This document shows positions 38,001-48,900 of a stretch of DNA of 64,000 nt, in pieces. The stretch is from positions 1 through 64,000 of the forward strand of contig CAKOHE010000054.1 of the NCBI GenBank assembly GCA_934047225.1, written 5' to 3'. A program made the translations under genes and the position numbers. Numbering within the stretch: position 1 is the stretch's first letter; the number at the start of each line of letters is the position of its first letter. The stretch comes from Ypsolopha sequella (taxonomy: Eukaryota; Arthropoda; Insecta; Lepidoptera; Ypsolophidae). Under the pieces are notes generated by a model that ran no database searches, was not told the origin of the DNA, and saw only the letters and a list, made by a program, of their open reading frames with translations.

Positions 38001-41000
38001 CCCGGCGTGCACTGTTTTCCAGTCAGAGCTCTATGCACTCCACAGGGCGATCGACTTGGCCAAAAATAGCGCGAGTGACCGAATAAACATCTTGAGTGAC
38101 TCAAGATCGTCACTCGAACTGCTAGGAAATCCCAAGTCATCACACCCCCTTACTAAGAACATCAGAGAGTGCGTAGCGGAAATCAGAGCACAAGGTCGGC
38201 AGGTGCGGCTCTTTTGGCTCAGGGCGCATGTCGGCACAGTCGGAAACGAAAGAGCGGATGAACTGGCCAAACAGGCGGCCTTGCAGTCAACTGATGACCC
38301 AGACTACAGTGAAGTCCCCGTATCCTACGTCAAGAAAAAGATCAGAGAGGAAACTGTACGCAAGTGGCAAGATAGGTACAGCTCTTCCAGCACTGGATCC
38401 GTCACCAAAGTGTTCTTTCCGGACGTGAACGAAGCATTCCGTATCGTCCGGAGAACAAAACTGACACACAGACAAGTGCAAGCCTTGACAGGACACGGGG
38501 GCATGGCGGAGTATTTGCACCGGTTTCAGCTGAAAAGCAGTCCCGGCTGTGAATGCGACCCTGACACTAGTGAGTCGATATGGCATCTCTTACTGGACTG
38601 CCCTCGTTTCGCGATTGCCCGAATGGAACTAGAATACCGGCTGAACACCAAGCTGGAAAAAGCCGAACTGCGGAACATCATCGCAGATAAAGACAACATA
38701 ACGCTCTTCCTTGAATTCGTAGAAAACACCATGCGAATCGCGGCCAAGAGGAACTCAACACCTGACTTAACCCCCATAAAACCAACACAACTCACACAAC
38801 AACCACAACAACCGATAGACTACCCGATGCCAGCGGAGTACCAGCTTCTAAATTCCGGTGAAGCAGGTGTCCCTGGCATAAGGCTCAAAGGGGTAGCGAC
38901 GTTCATGAACGACAGCACCGAGAGACTCGGAGTCTGCTTTTGCAACGCGATGGCAAAAAACACCGTTACAATCTCACCTGGCCTAGCTCTCCTTCTGAAG
39001 GGGAGCAATTTCAAGGCAACGATGAGGCGGAAGGTATTCGAAGCACTCGCAGTAGTCACTGCAGCAGGTCACCGCTGCAGAATAGTGCGAACAAACAACA
39101 AAATAATAGCACTATTCGTAGCCGGCGACGAAGTCTCCGAATTCGCCCAGGCATGCTCGATGCTTTCCAGCCTAGCAGCCATTGACGGACCGCCTAAGAA
39201 AATCAGTGTGGATGCTATGGTGGTGGCTTACATTAAAGCTGAAGCGGAAGATTACTTGGGCATCGTCAGAGCTTCAAGTAAACACGAGATGGTGGTCTAC
39301 GAGGACAGGGGCCAAAACCTCAGTCACCTGAAACCGTACCGTCTCGATGGAACTTCCAACCCCATCGACAGCTGGGGCCACCCCATAGTAAGCCCGGAGC
39401 TTAGTGGTTCGGAAAGGCTGCAAGAGAAAATAGCAGGTGAGAGGCAGCCGACGCGTCGTGCAGAGGATTCTGAGGGAGTGTTGGCGTCCATGACCAAGGC
39501 AGCAATCGGTTGTTTCACACACATTGCATCCAAAATTCACAAACACACACACACAGGCACTTCTCCAAGAATCACACCTTCATCGGGAAAAGATGGAATA
39601 ACTACCCGCAAAACACCAACAAAGGCCAACATGGGCCTGGTCGACCTTCCGGAACTCGTAACACCTGTGGATCCATCGGACCACTTGTCCAACGCACTTC
39701 TCGAGTACATGGCAATGCTCAAAGGCACAATCGTCTCAAAACAAGAAACCTGCCGGTCAATCCTCCAAGCCTATCGTCGGGGGAATGAGCGATTGCTTAA
39801 TGTTAAACTCGAGGAGTGCGACGCGGCGGTGTACAATAACGCCACCTCCCAAGTTTTGGGTGGAATCATGACGGGAGAGTACATGGTCGCGTTCAATGGT
39901 ACTGGTGGTTTTGTGGAACTTGACAGTGACGAGTCAACCCGGAAAGGCAAACCAGTGTTTACCACTCCACCAAACGATCCCATTGTTATTGTCGCTAAGT
40001 GCACGAGAATAATGCTGGAGGAAAGAATCCTGGAAATGGCAAGCAAATTGCGATGGGATTCTGAATCCACCGAAGCTATTGCACAAATGTCGACATTAAC
40101 AATGGACTGGGTAAACGGGGTACCAGGCTGCGGCAAAACAACCTCCATAGTAAACAACTTTGACGCTGAAAGGGACTTGGTGACGACACTCACACTGGAA
40201 GGAGCAAGACACCTCCGCGGAAAACTGGAGCCTAAACTTGGCAGAGCCGCAAAGTTCAAGGTGCGCACAATGGCGTCGCTACTGGCTAACGGCTTAGGCG
40301 AGGGCGAGAGCTGCGGTCGATTGATAATCGATGAAGCTCTCATGAGCCATTTTGGAGCCATAGTGTTAGCGATAAGAATAACCGGCGCCAGCAAGGCTCT
40401 TCTCCTGGGTGACCAGAACCAAGTACCTTTCATCGACAGAGAAAACCTCTTCCCGATGAAGTACAAAACTCCTAGCTCGTACAGAAACATCACGAAACAA
40501 CTGCTGTGCACACATCGAAACCCCATGGATGTAGCATATGCCCTAAGAGAGATCTACAGTGGCATATACTCATCCAAGGCTCAAGCACGGTCCCTGACAC
40601 TGGAAACATACGAAGAGACGCGACTCCCAAAAGACGAGCCAAACACGCTCTACCTTGTCCACACCCAAGCCGAGAAGGAGCTCCTTAAAGGTCTAGGGTT
40701 CGGGAAGCAACAAGGATCGCGTCTCCACACAATCCATGAAGCTCAGGGACTAACGTGGGAGAGAGTGGTTATCGTAAGAACTGCAAAAAAGAACCTGCAG
40801 CTGCACAGCAGCGTCAATCACGCGGTCGTGGCGGTGTCCAGACACACCGGCAGCTGTGTGTACTACACAGTTCGCCGCGAAAATGACGCCATAGTTCACA
40901 TCATCTTGAACGCCCTGTCAGCGGAGACCGGTAAAATCCGTGAATATAACTTAAAAATGGCTATGCGAAACAGTGACATGGCTGTTGCTGACGCGATGCT

Positions 41001-41049
41001 AAAGAGCGGCGCAGGTGACACACGGGCGCCTGAGCAGCGGATGGTTTAG
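35038..41049 (+). CDS. B ORF2, endonuclease-RT-RNase H with SF1 helicase extension
   Basis: About 2003 codons from the AAG overlapping the ORF1 stop in the +1 frame (open from 35014; no ATG near the start). Domain order as in A: endonuclease (QEPYV, GDVNAW, SDHN), RT (SLDIEGAFDNAWW, FADD), RNase H (TDGS, SDSRSS, HVGTVGNERADELAK), CECD...H...C finger, Thr/Gln/Pro linker, unrecognised middle region, helicase. Helicase motifs: GVPGCGKT 1694-1701, IIDEALMSHFG, GDQNQVPFIDR, THRNP, HEAQGLTWERV, VAVSRHTGSC. Every catalytic motif is kept although B differs from A at many sites. The middle region also aligns throughout, mainly excepting the Thr/Pro-rich linkers. The frame was chosen on the same TGC-TAA-GGGC junction as the other families. 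Confidence 0.93.
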   Translation, partial: KGNDTTPTSPPQSTIASRLLIVQANLQRKKLATEELIRAAKGSGVSIALVQEPYVGRNGNMSTYPGTQIIQCTLNRTKPVKAAVIVFGDRLRVIHDPQLVTETEAAVTLVAGSLKLAVLSVYFEGNEDIKENLKRVEETCKKVKTNNILIGGDVNAWSLWWGSKHDDPRGVAYSAFLDEMEFHILNKGDTPTFETYRGGKLYSSIVDVTACSTSLLGRIESWKVDRDITTSDHNAITFALRLDRELVALESTTTRKYNIKKANWREFQTQLRSGLVKRNISLENVNSISDIKELESTLVAYTNAIQEACDKAIPKIGAYKGKAAPPWWSKELTDLKKEVTRRKRRIRNAAPIRREHVVNEYLEAKLNYEKKASEAQTQSWKEFCSTQEKESMWDGIYRVIRRTSKRREDPLLRNAKGETLSPEQSADLLADTFYPDDSTQTDQPYHKHLRELTNAKPEDTDGLSKDDPPFTEAELDSVLHDLNPKKAPGSDGLTADICTMAIKTGKEMFMAIANKCLELAHFPTQWKMAHVIILGKHGKDDYTHPKSYRPIGLLPVIGKIVEKLMVNRLQWHIQPTLNQNQYGFTPQRGTEDALCDLLKHVRSELENKKIVLMISLDIEGAFDNAWWPALKHQLASRKCPRNIYAMVCSYLEDRKIVVNYSRATSERKTTKGCVQGSIGGPAFWNIILDPLLHKLEGEGVHSQAFADDVVLVFTGQSVADMEERVNSTLETIVEWGTQNKLNFAAHKTKAMLITKKLKYEEPHLYMSGSRLELVNEIKLLGLIIDRKLTFKAHVTAICKKAAEIYKHLARAAKVTWGLNGEIIRTIYVAVVEPIVMYAASAWHRSTELQMIRDRLDALQRGFAQKICKAYRTVSLTSALVLSGLLPLDLRIQEAASLYMAKKGINVDYLPPGRNMEQRVGYLEQPHPSQLITTEYELLENMDSETLDSHDIAGPQVFTDGSKIEGKVGAALTCWEEGAETSFHTFSLDPACTVFQSELYALHRAIDLAKNSASDRINILSDSRSSLELLGNPKSSHPLTKNIRECVAEIRAQGRQVRLFWLRAHVGTVGNERADELAKQAALQSTDDPDYSEVPVSYVKKKIREETVRKWQDRYSSSSTGSVTKVFFPDVNEAFRIVRRTKLTHRQVQALTGHGGMAEYLHRFQLKSSPGCECDPDTSESIWHLLLDCPRFAIARMELEYRLNTKLEKAELRNIIADKDNITLFLEFVENTMRIAAKRNSTPDLTPIKPTQLTQQPQQPIDYPMPAEYQLLNSGEAGVPGIRLKGVATFMNDSTERLGVCFCNAMAKNTVTISPGLALLLKGSNFKATMRRKVFEALAVVTAAGHRCRIVRTNNKIIALFVAGDEVSEFAQACSMLSSLAAIDGPPKKISVDAMVVAYIKAEAEDYLGIVRASSKHEMVVYEDRGQNLSHLKPYRLDGTSNPIDSWGHPIVSPELSGSERLQEKIAGERQPTRRAEDSEGVLASMTKAAIGCFTHIASKIHKHTHTGTSPRITPSSGKDGITTRKTPTKANMGLVDLPELVTPVDPSDHLSNALLEYMAMLKGTIVSKQETCRSILQAYRRGNERLLNVKLEECDAAVYNNATSQVLGGIMTGEYMVAFNGTGGFVELDSDESTRKGKPVFTTPPNDPIVIVAKCTRIMLEERILEMASKLRWDSESTEAIAQMSTLTMDWVNGVPGCGKTTSIVNNFDAERDLVTTLTLEGARHLRGKLEPKLGRAAKFKVRTMASLLANGLGEGESCGRLIIDEALMSHFGAIVLAIRITGASKALLLGDQNQVPFIDRENLFPMKYKTPSSYRNITKQLLCTHRNPMDVAYALREIYSGIYSSKAQARSLTLETYEETRLPKDEPNTLYLVHTQAEKELLKGLGFGKQQGSRLHTIHEAQGLTWERVVIVRTAKKNLQLHSSVNHAVVAVSRHTGSCVYYTVRRENDAIVHIILNALSAETGKIREYNLKMAMRNSDMAVADAMLKSGAGDTRAPEQRMV

Positions 41050-41202
41050 CGTCAACCAAAAATACTTCTGAGCTTAATGTTATATAACCTCTCAATTATC
41101 TCTTAATATTAAGCATGTTTTTAAAAAAATATATAATAATAAAAATCATAATAATAATAATAATAACTAAATAAATAGTATAAAAAAAAAAAAAAAAAAA
41201 GG

Positions 41203-41247
<45 letters not shown>

Positions 41248-41286
41248 AAAAAAAAAAAATATATATAAAAAAAAAACAAAAAAAAA

Positions 41287-41329
<43 letters not shown>

Positions 41330-41545
41330 TTTTTGGTATCTTTATATGTAGTTCTTAAGTTTTATGTATGTATATATAAGGGTCTTTGTTTACGGTAGAA
41401 GCATGTATCTGATAGTTTTAAGGAGCGATAATTAATAAAATAAAGTAAACACAAAAAAAAAACAAACAGCAACAAAAAAATGGTATGGGAGATCTTATCC
41501 CATAGCAAAACCTTTCATTTATAAAAAAAAAAAAAAAAAAAAAAA
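41050..41545 (+). other. B 3'UTR: long internal A-rich tract, terminal hairpin, poly(A)
   Basis: Internal A-rich tract about 41181-41326, broken by a few other bases, then AAGGGTCT and AAGGAGCGA boxes shared with A. The hairpin TATGGGA (41484-41490) with TCCCATA (41498-41504) is in the same place as the A-family hairpin but with different paired bases. Poly(A) 41523-41545 joins CCTAA. Confidence 0.7.
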
Positions 41546-41592
41546 CCTAACCTAACCTAACCTAACCTAACCTAACCTAACCTAACCTAACC
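41546..41592. repeat. Telomeric (CCTAA)n array, about 9 units
   Basis: Short perfect array between the B poly(A) and truncated A2. The junction CCT|CACGTGG shares CT with the A sequence, so the breakpoint is ambiguous by about two bases. Confidence 0.96.
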
Positions 41593-41876
41593 TCACGTGG
41601 GAGAGAGTGGTGATCATAAGAACTGCGAAAGTCACCCAGCAGTTGCACAGCAGCATCCATCACGCAGTCGTGGCGGTGTCAAGGCATACCGGCAGCTGTG
41701 TTTACTATACGGCTTGCCGAAAAAACGATGCCATAGTTCGGCTAATAAGGAACGCCCTGGCAGCTGAGACCGGCACGATCAAAGAGTACAACCTTAAAAT
41801 GGCCTGGAGGAACCGAGACACGTCAGTGGCTGACGCCATGCTGAATGGTGGCACGGGCGGCAACCCAGTCGTCTGA
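41592..41876 (+). pseudogene. A2 ORF2 fragment, helicase motif VI and C-terminus only
   Basis: 94 codons open in frame, matching the last residues of A1 ORF2 from LTWERVVIIRTA through VAVSRHTGSC to the TGA. It lacks endonuclease, RT, RNase H and the ATP-binding motifs, so it is a dead stub. Confidence 0.93.
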
Positions 41877-42412
41877 GCCGGCTATCTTCCCCCCTCTCTC
41901 AATAAAAGTGTGTTATTTCCATCTCACCACAGTAATTGTCAGAAATTGTGTAATAATAATATGTAAACCCCCTAAATGTAACAAAACATGTATTTTAAAT
42001 TAGACTGTAATAAAATATGTATAGAATATAGTTTAAAGAATATGTACCGATATAGAATATGTATTTAAAAAAAAAAAAAAAAAATAATAAAAAAAAAAAA
42101 AAAAAATAAAAAAAAAAAAAAAAAAAAAAAAATAAAAAAAAAAAAAAAAAAAAAAAAAAAATAAAAAAATAAAATAAAATAAAATTTTAGTTAATATAAA
42201 TATTTTTAGTATATATATATATATGTAACTAGCTATAAGTAAGGGTCCAATGTAAAAACGAACCACCTAAATTGTATTTCACACCAAAAATTATTTAATT
42301 TTGTTGTAAGGAGCGAAAAGAGGAACAGAACTAAATTGCCAAAATAAACATTGCTAAAAAAGGTATGGACAACGTCCATAGCACTTGCATTCATTATAAT
42401 AAAAAAAAAAAA
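41593..42412 (+). mobile_element. A2: severely 5'-truncated A-family copy
   Basis: The last about 820 bases of an A element: the end of ORF2, the 3'UTR and a short poly(A) (42401-42412). Nearly identical to the matching part of A1. It starts directly at telomeric repeats, as expected for aborted reverse transcription. Confidence 0.95.
41877..42412 (+). other. A2 3'UTR with expanded internal A-rich tract
   Basis: As the A1 3'UTR, but the internal A-tract (about 42066-42183) is more than twice as long and contains scattered T. The terminal hairpin TATGGAC/GTCCATA (about 42363-42381) is kept. Confidence 0.7.
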
Positions 42413-42499
42413 CCTAACCTAACCTAACCTAACCTAACCTAACCTAACCTAACCTAACCTAACCTAACCTAACCTAACCTAACCTAACCTAACCTAACC
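42413..42499. repeat. Telomeric (CCTAA)n array, about 17 units
   Basis: Perfect CCTAA repeats from the A2 poly(A) to the CC|CAGTACTG start of A3. Confidence 0.97.
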
Positions 42500-43964
42500 C
42501 AGTACTGCTCGAAACTCTATACTATACACCTCGTCGCTCCACACAAAAAATAATTTTAAATAGAAAAACGTGGAAAATCAAAGTGAAAGTGTTGTGCAGT
42601 GATAGTTAAGTGTACGACTCACCAGGATTTGTGTTGGCAGCAAAATCGTCCGACGGGAACCGACTCTGGAGACCTTTGACTTTGGAGCAGCATAGATCGG
42701 CGCGGGAAGTACCTACAACAGTGAGTCTTACTTCAGTACGTAGCTCTCGCCGAGTTCTGTCCAGAGTCGAAAAAATTTTGGAGATCCGTCTACAGGAACA
42801 GGAGCTATTAACCATCAAAGCTCCCATACAAACCGCTCTGACCTAGTTAACTAGGTTACACGTGCCGGACTTGGCGTGACGTACCAGCTGGGCAGCCACC
42901 GCTGAAGACACCTCCGCCCATCTGAGGACTTCGTCTAGCTGATGAGGAGCAGGTTCCTGAAGACGCTCGGAGACCAGAGGTACACCTAGGGAACTCCTCA
43001 ACCCCTTGTCCTATTCCACCCGAGTTTGGGCTCGTTGTTATCAGGACTTCCAACCCTTCCCGCACGGGCCCAAAACACCCCCCCCCCAAAATATTTTTTT
43101 TTTGGATTCCACCCAATTTACCCCCTGACGCACACGGCGCCTACCCCAACACCCCCCCCCCACGTTTCGGACCCTTCACCATCAAGTGGGGCAAGACGGA
43201 CCCCCCCACCAATCGTCGACACGTGAAACCTTCCCCCCCCCCCTTCCCCTCCCTCCCGACCTCACCCCCTCAGGGGCCCATTTTGCCCCCAGTTGTGCTA
43301 GGACCCCCGAGTTTGGGCTCAAACTTCTCGGGAGAGCATAAGGAACACTTTTGCTCTGCCAGAATTTTGATATCCCTCCTGGCTGAGGCGGAAAGTCCCA
43401 AAAACCCTTCTTGACCCCCCCCCAGGTGTCGCCCCCCCCCCCTCACACCAGGTGGGGCAAGACGGACCCCCCGCCAATCGTCGGCCCGTGAAACCTTTTG
43501 TCCCCCCCCCCCCCCCTCCAGCCTTGACCTCACCCCCCCGGGACCCAATTTGCTTCCCGTGGTCCTAGGACGCTCGAGTTTGGGCTCAAATTAACCAGAA
43601 GAGCCTTAGCTTCAACTTGGCTCCAACAAATCCTTGATTCCTTGTTCCTTTTGGCCACCAGGCCGGAAAAACCTTCCGTTTCCTTCCTTCTTTCCCCCTT
43701 AGAGTGTACCTCACACAAATAGTCGTGCACAAAAACCACGCAGGCACAACAAGCAGTTACTCGACAACATCATCCGTGAAGCAACAAAACCAGCATCCGG
43801 AAGCCATCAACATCTACGGCAACACCCTTATTTGTAGTTAGCATAAGTCTTCTTTTTCTTTTTATATTAATATATTATATATTTTTATAGTAATAGTTTA
43901 ATAGTTATAAGTAGTTTATATTTAATATTTAAGATTAGAGTAAGTATACAGTAAAGTTACTAAA
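42500..43964 (+). promoter_or_regulatory. A3 5'UTR
   Basis: As the A1 leader: CAGTACTG start, palindrome CCTAGTTAACTAGG (about 42842-42855), GAGTTTGGGCTC-marked C-rich units, AT-rich stretch before the ATG. Only C-run and A-run lengths differ noticeably. Confidence 0.65.
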
Positions 43965-45974
43965 ATGTCGAACATCACAAAAAAAACAACAACCTCTGTC
44001 ACCAAGCCATCCACGACTGGGGTGCCCCCTCTGCGACCACATCACTCGCTTCGGGAGAAACTTCTCAGGAAAAACGTGAAGTCCGTTTCTGAGGGCGAGT
44101 CGGTCTCACCAGTCTCGGAGCGAAGCGTTGCCGTTTCACACGCCGAACTACCACCGTCTCGGCCAATTGACTCGGATGAAGACTCTTCGCCAAACCGAAG
44201 AGACAGTTATGTGGCCACCACGGACAGGGACTTCAGGAGTGGGGTCCACATGGATGCCGCAAATAAGCTAGCCACAGAAATGCTCCTCAAAGGTAAAGAG
44301 GCTCTAGAAGCCGCTAAAAACCTAAAGACGGAGATCAAAACCACGGCCATCTCATCCCTCCAAACCCTATACGAGACGGTGCTGTCCCTTGCCGACTCCA
44401 GATCACGGCACAAATTCAATCTGGAGAAGGAAAGAAGCCGTCACGCTCAGGAACTCGTCAGAGCGGAGCGCGACCACACAAGGCAGCTCACTGAAGTGAC
44501 CAACAGCCTCACCGTCAACCTTCAAAAAACAATGGAGGAAGTAGGGCAGGGCCTCCGGGAAACAAAGGCCGTGAGAGAATGGCTAGCTTACGAAACGCGG
44601 GAACCATTCGGGCAAATAGGGAAAATCACGGACCGCCTGGCCGCAGTTGACCAAGTTGTGCAGGGCTTGTCAAAACAGCTTGCCCAAATGTCAGCTCGTG
44701 GGCCCGGTTGCCCGGAGAGCTCTCTCAGAGGAGACTTTGAAAAACTCTTCACTAGCATAGGGCAGCTCTCCGGACAACTAGACTCAATGAGGAGAGAGAC
44801 AACGACTCTCTCTCAAAGGACGACAGAGCTGCACAAAGAAATGGCAAGCCGGGCGGACACACAAACACACATAGCGGAAACCTCACAGCCTCAGACCGAC
44901 CGCCTAGAGCAGGAGGTAAAGGATGTGAGGGAAACGCTTACACATTTAGAGGCGTACATAAAGAACACTTTACGCGAGGCAATCACCACCAAGGAAAAAA
45001 ACAACACCACACATTCGGAACTCACAGAGCACCTACAGCCGCTCACCGAAAGGCTTGAGGCAGTTTCCTCGGAGCTCAGAACCATGCGCGAACAAAGGAT
45101 GCGCACACCCCCGCCGCAACTCAACCTAGAGACTGAGATCGCTGAGGCGAGCGGGTGGACCGTAGTGCAGCGGAAGCGCAAGCCCGAGAAACTGCAAGCC
45201 ACACCGCCTCCGCCAAGACCGAACCACAGTATTATCGTCTCCTCGACAGAAGCCAATAAGACCGGCGATAATGTCATCAAGACGATAATCGGTGCGCTGG
45301 ACATGGTAACAACCGGCGCACGGGTGGATCGAGTGAGAAAGGCGAGAAACCAAAAGGTTGTCCTTACTTGTGGGTCCAAAGAAGACCTGGCCCTGGTAAG
45401 GACAAGAGTTAAAAGCAATCAAACTCTAAAAGTGGAAGAGCCTCGCGTAAACCATCCACTAGTCATTGTCAAAAATGTCCTCGCCTACCAAAAGGATGAT
45501 GAGATTACGCAGCAGTTCCGGGCTCAAAATAAACATCTTTTTATGGGCCTGGAGAAGGACGAAAATCTCATCAGAGTAAAATATAGAAAGAGAGCTAGGA
45601 ACGCACTGCAGGCTCACATAGTCTTCGAGGTGTCGGCGGCACTCTATGGAAGGCTGATGGATGCTAAAAAAGTCTACATCGGCCTCTCACGGAGCCCCGT
45701 TGAGGACCAGTCGCCCCTAATCCAGTGCTCCAGGTGCTGGGGATTTGGCCACACCAAAAGCCTCTGCCGGGAGAAGGAGGACCTCTGCGGATTCTGTGGG
45801 GGAAATCACTCCTGGGAGAATTGTCGCGGCAGAAAGGAGGATGCTGCTCCTCACTGCAAAAACTGCGAACAGGCTCACACCCCAACATCAAAAGCGCATG
45901 CAGCATATGACTATGAGTGTCCAGAAAGGCAAAAGATGGACGCCATAGCTCGCTCGCGCGTGAGCTACTGCTAA
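43965..45974 (+). CDS. A3 ORF1, gag-like RNA-binding protein
   Basis: 669 aa; I see no amino-acid difference from A1 ORF1. Coiled-coil middle, WTVVQRKRKPEK motif and three zinc knuckles are intact. Ends SRVSYC-TAA. Confidence 0.93.
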   Translation: MSNITKKTTTSVTKPSTTGVPPLRPHHSLREKLLRKNVKSVSEGESVSPVSERSVAVSHAELPPSRPIDSDEDSSPNRRDSYVATTDRDFRSGVHMDAANKLATEMLLKGKEALEAAKNLKTEIKTTAISSLQTLYETVLSLADSRSRHKFNLEKERSRHAQELVRAERDHTRQLTEVTNSLTVNLQKTMEEVGQGLRETKAVREWLAYETREPFGQIGKITDRLAAVDQVVQGLSKQLAQMSARGPGCPESSLRGDFEKLFTSIGQLSGQLDSMRRETTTLSQRTTELHKEMASRADTQTHIAETSQPQTDRLEQEVKDVRETLTHLEAYIKNTLREAITTKEKNNTTHSELTEHLQPLTERLEAVSSELRTMREQRMRTPPPQLNLETEIAEASGWTVVQRKRKPEKLQATPPPPRPNHSIIVSSTEANKTGDNVIKTIIGALDMVTTGARVDRVRKARNQKVVLTCGSKEDLALVRTRVKSNQTLKVEEPRVNHPLVIVKNVLAYQKDDEITQQFRAQNKHLFMGLEKDENLIRVKYRKRARNALQAHIVFEVSAALYGRLMDAKKVYIGLSRSPVEDQSPLIQCSRCWGFGHTKSLCREKEDLCGFCGGNHSWENCRGRKEDAAPHCKNCEQAHTPTSKAHAAYDYECPERQKMDAIARSRVSYC

Positions 45975-48900
45975 GGGCGACGATACCACCCCCACCTCTC
46001 CCCCCCCGAATACTCCCCGTAGCAAACTGCTAGTAATTCAGGCTAACCTGCAGCGCAACAAACTGGCGACGCAGGAGCTGATACAGGCAGCCAAGGGAAG
46101 CGGGGTCTCTATTGCCCTGGTACAGGAACCCTATGTGGGAAGTAGCGGCAATATGAGCACCTACCCTGGCGCACAAGTCATTCAGTGCACCCTTAATCGC
46201 AAAAAACCAGTGAAAGCTGCTGTCATCGTTTTCGGGGACCACCTGAGGGTAATTCACGACCCACAGTTGGTGACCGAGACCGAGGCAGCGGTGATCCTGG
46301 TGGCGGGCAGCCTTAAGCTGGCAGTGCTATCGGTGTACTTCGAGGGGAATCAAGACATCAATGTGAACTTGCAGAGTGTTGAACAAAAATGTAAAAAGCT
46401 CAACACTAACAACATCATCATAGGCGGGGACGTAAACGCGTGGAGTCTCTGGTGGGGCAGCAAGCACGACGACCCCAGAGGAGTAGCATACAGCGCCTTC
46501 CTCGACGAGATGGAGTTTCATGTTCTCAACAGGGGAGACACCCCCACGTTTGAAACATACAGGGGAGGTAGACTATACAGCAGCATAGTGGATGTTACTG
46601 CGTGTAGTCAATCTCTGCTAGGCAGGATTGAAGACTGGAGAGTGGACCGTGATATGACTACGTCAGACCACAATGCCATTGCCTTCGCCTTGCGATTGGA
46701 CGGAGAGTTAGTGGATCTAGAACCCACTACCACTCGCAAGTTTAACGTCAAGAAGGCAAACTGGCAAGAATTCCACCTCCATGTGAAGTCCGGCTTAGCC
46801 GAGAGTAACATCTCCCTAGACAACATCAACTCCATCTCGAGCGTCGAGGAATTGGATAACATGCTTGCCGCATATACCAACGCTATTCAAAAGGCATGCG
46901 ACAAAGCAATCCCTAAACTAGGCGCCTACAAAGGCAAGGTTGCACCCCCCTGGTGGTCCAAAGACCTCGCCGACCTGAAAAGAGAGGTAAACCGAAGGAG
47001 GCGAAGAATCCGCAACGCTGCACCCACTAGAAGAGAACACGTGGTTGACGAGTACCTCACCGTCAAGCTGGACTACGAAAAAAAGGCTAGCGAAGCCCAA
47101 ACCCAAAGCTGGAAAGAGTTCTGCTCGACGCAGGAAAGGGAGAGCATGTGGGATGGGATATACAGAGTAATAAGGCGAACAACTAAAAGGCGAGAAGACC
47201 CGCTTCTGAGGAACGAGAAGGGCGAAACACTCAGCCCCGAGGCATCGGCCGATCTCCTGGCCAGCACGTTCTACCCTGACGACTCTGTATCGACCGATCA
47301 ACCCTTCCACAAACATCTCCGAGAGCTGACGGACTCCAACCCCGAGGACATCCAAAATCTGTCGGAAGACGACCCACCGTTCACGGAAGCCGAATTGGAT
47401 TCAGTCCTTCATGACATTAATCCAAAAAAGGCACCGGGACCGGACGGGCTTACCGCAGATATCTGTACGAAGGCCATCGAAGCGGGAAGGGAGGTGTTCA
47501 TGGCTCTGGCTAACAAATGCCTAGAGCTTGCACACTTTCCTGCTCAGTGGAAAATGGCGCACGTAATAATCCTCGGGAAACAGGGCAAAGATGACTACAC
47601 ACATCCGAAGTCATATAGACCCATAGGACTTCTGCCAGTTCTCGGAAAAATCGTCGAGAAACTCTTGGTTAACAGGCTGCAATGGCACGTGCAGCCCACG
47701 CTTAACCACAACCAGTATGGGTTTACGCCACAACGCGGGACCGAGGACGCCCTCTATGACCTTATTAAGCACGTGAGATCAGAACTTGAAAGTAAGAAGA
47801 TAGTTCTTATGATCTCGCTGGACATAGAGGGGGCCTTCGACAACGCATGGTGGCCGGCTTTGAAGCACCAACTAGCCACAAGGAAGTGTCCGCAAAACAT
47901 ATATGCGATGGTGTGCTCCTATCTACAAGACCGGAAAATAGTGGTCAACTATGCCAGAGCAACAAGCGAGAGGGATACTACAAAGGGTTGCGTCCAAGGA
48001 TCCATCGGAGGACCAACCTTTTGGAACATCATACTCGATCCGCTGTTGGCCAAACTGGTACAAGAAGGAGTACATGCGCAAGCTTTTGCGGACGACGTAG
48101 TTCTTACATTCACCGGGCACTCGGTCGAAACCATGGAGCAACGAGTCAACTCGACACTGGAGACGATAGTGGAGTGGGGTACTCAGAACAAGCTCAACTT
48201 CGCCGCACACAAGACCAAGGCGATGTTGATGACCAAAAAGCTGAAGTACGGGGAACCACACCTCTATATGTCAGGGAGTAGACTCGAACTCGTACATGAG
48301 ATAAAACTCCTTGGTCTCGTCATCGACCGAAAGCTCACCTTTAAGGCGCACGTGACCGCAGTCTGTAAAAAAGCTGCGGACATATACAAACATCTAGCGC
48401 GCGCAGCAAAGGTGACGTGGGGCCTGAACGGTGAAATCGTAAGGACGATATACGTAGCGGTTGTCGAGCCGATCGTTCTGTACGCAGCAAGTGTGTGGCA
48501 CCAATCCACAGAACTCCAGATGATCAGAGATCGTCTGGATGCACTGCAAAGAGGATTTGCCCAGAAGATCTGCAAAGCGTACAGAACGGTCTCGCTCTCG
48601 TCGGCACTAATTCTATCGGGCCTGCTGCCCCTGGACCTTAGAGTACAAGAAGCCGCAGCTCTGTACATGGCCAAACGAGGTTTCAGTACAGACTACATAC
48701 CACCAGGAAGGAAAATGGAGCAAAGGATAAGCTACCTTGAGCAGCCACATCCTTCTCAACTCATAACAACAGAGTACGAGCTCCTAGAAAACATGGATTC
48801 CGAAACTCTATCCACCCACTGCATTGCTGGGCCACAAGTGTACACTGACGGCAGCAAAATTGAGGGCAAGGTAGGAGCAGCCCTCACATGGTGGGAGGAT

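Larger units (their letters stand above)
32534..41545 (+). mobile_element. B: telomeric LINE of the helicase-bearing lineage, 5'UTR shortened
   Basis: A second, clearly divergent family of the long lineage. The leader begins inside the region that corresponds to the second C-rich unit of the A 5'UTR, so the 5' end is truncated or starts from an internal unit. ORF1 and ORF2 are complete and open. The poly(A) (41523-41545) joins CCTAA. Amino-acid similarity to A runs through all domains, including the helicase, with many silent differences, so the architecture predates the split of A and B. Confidence 0.93.
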
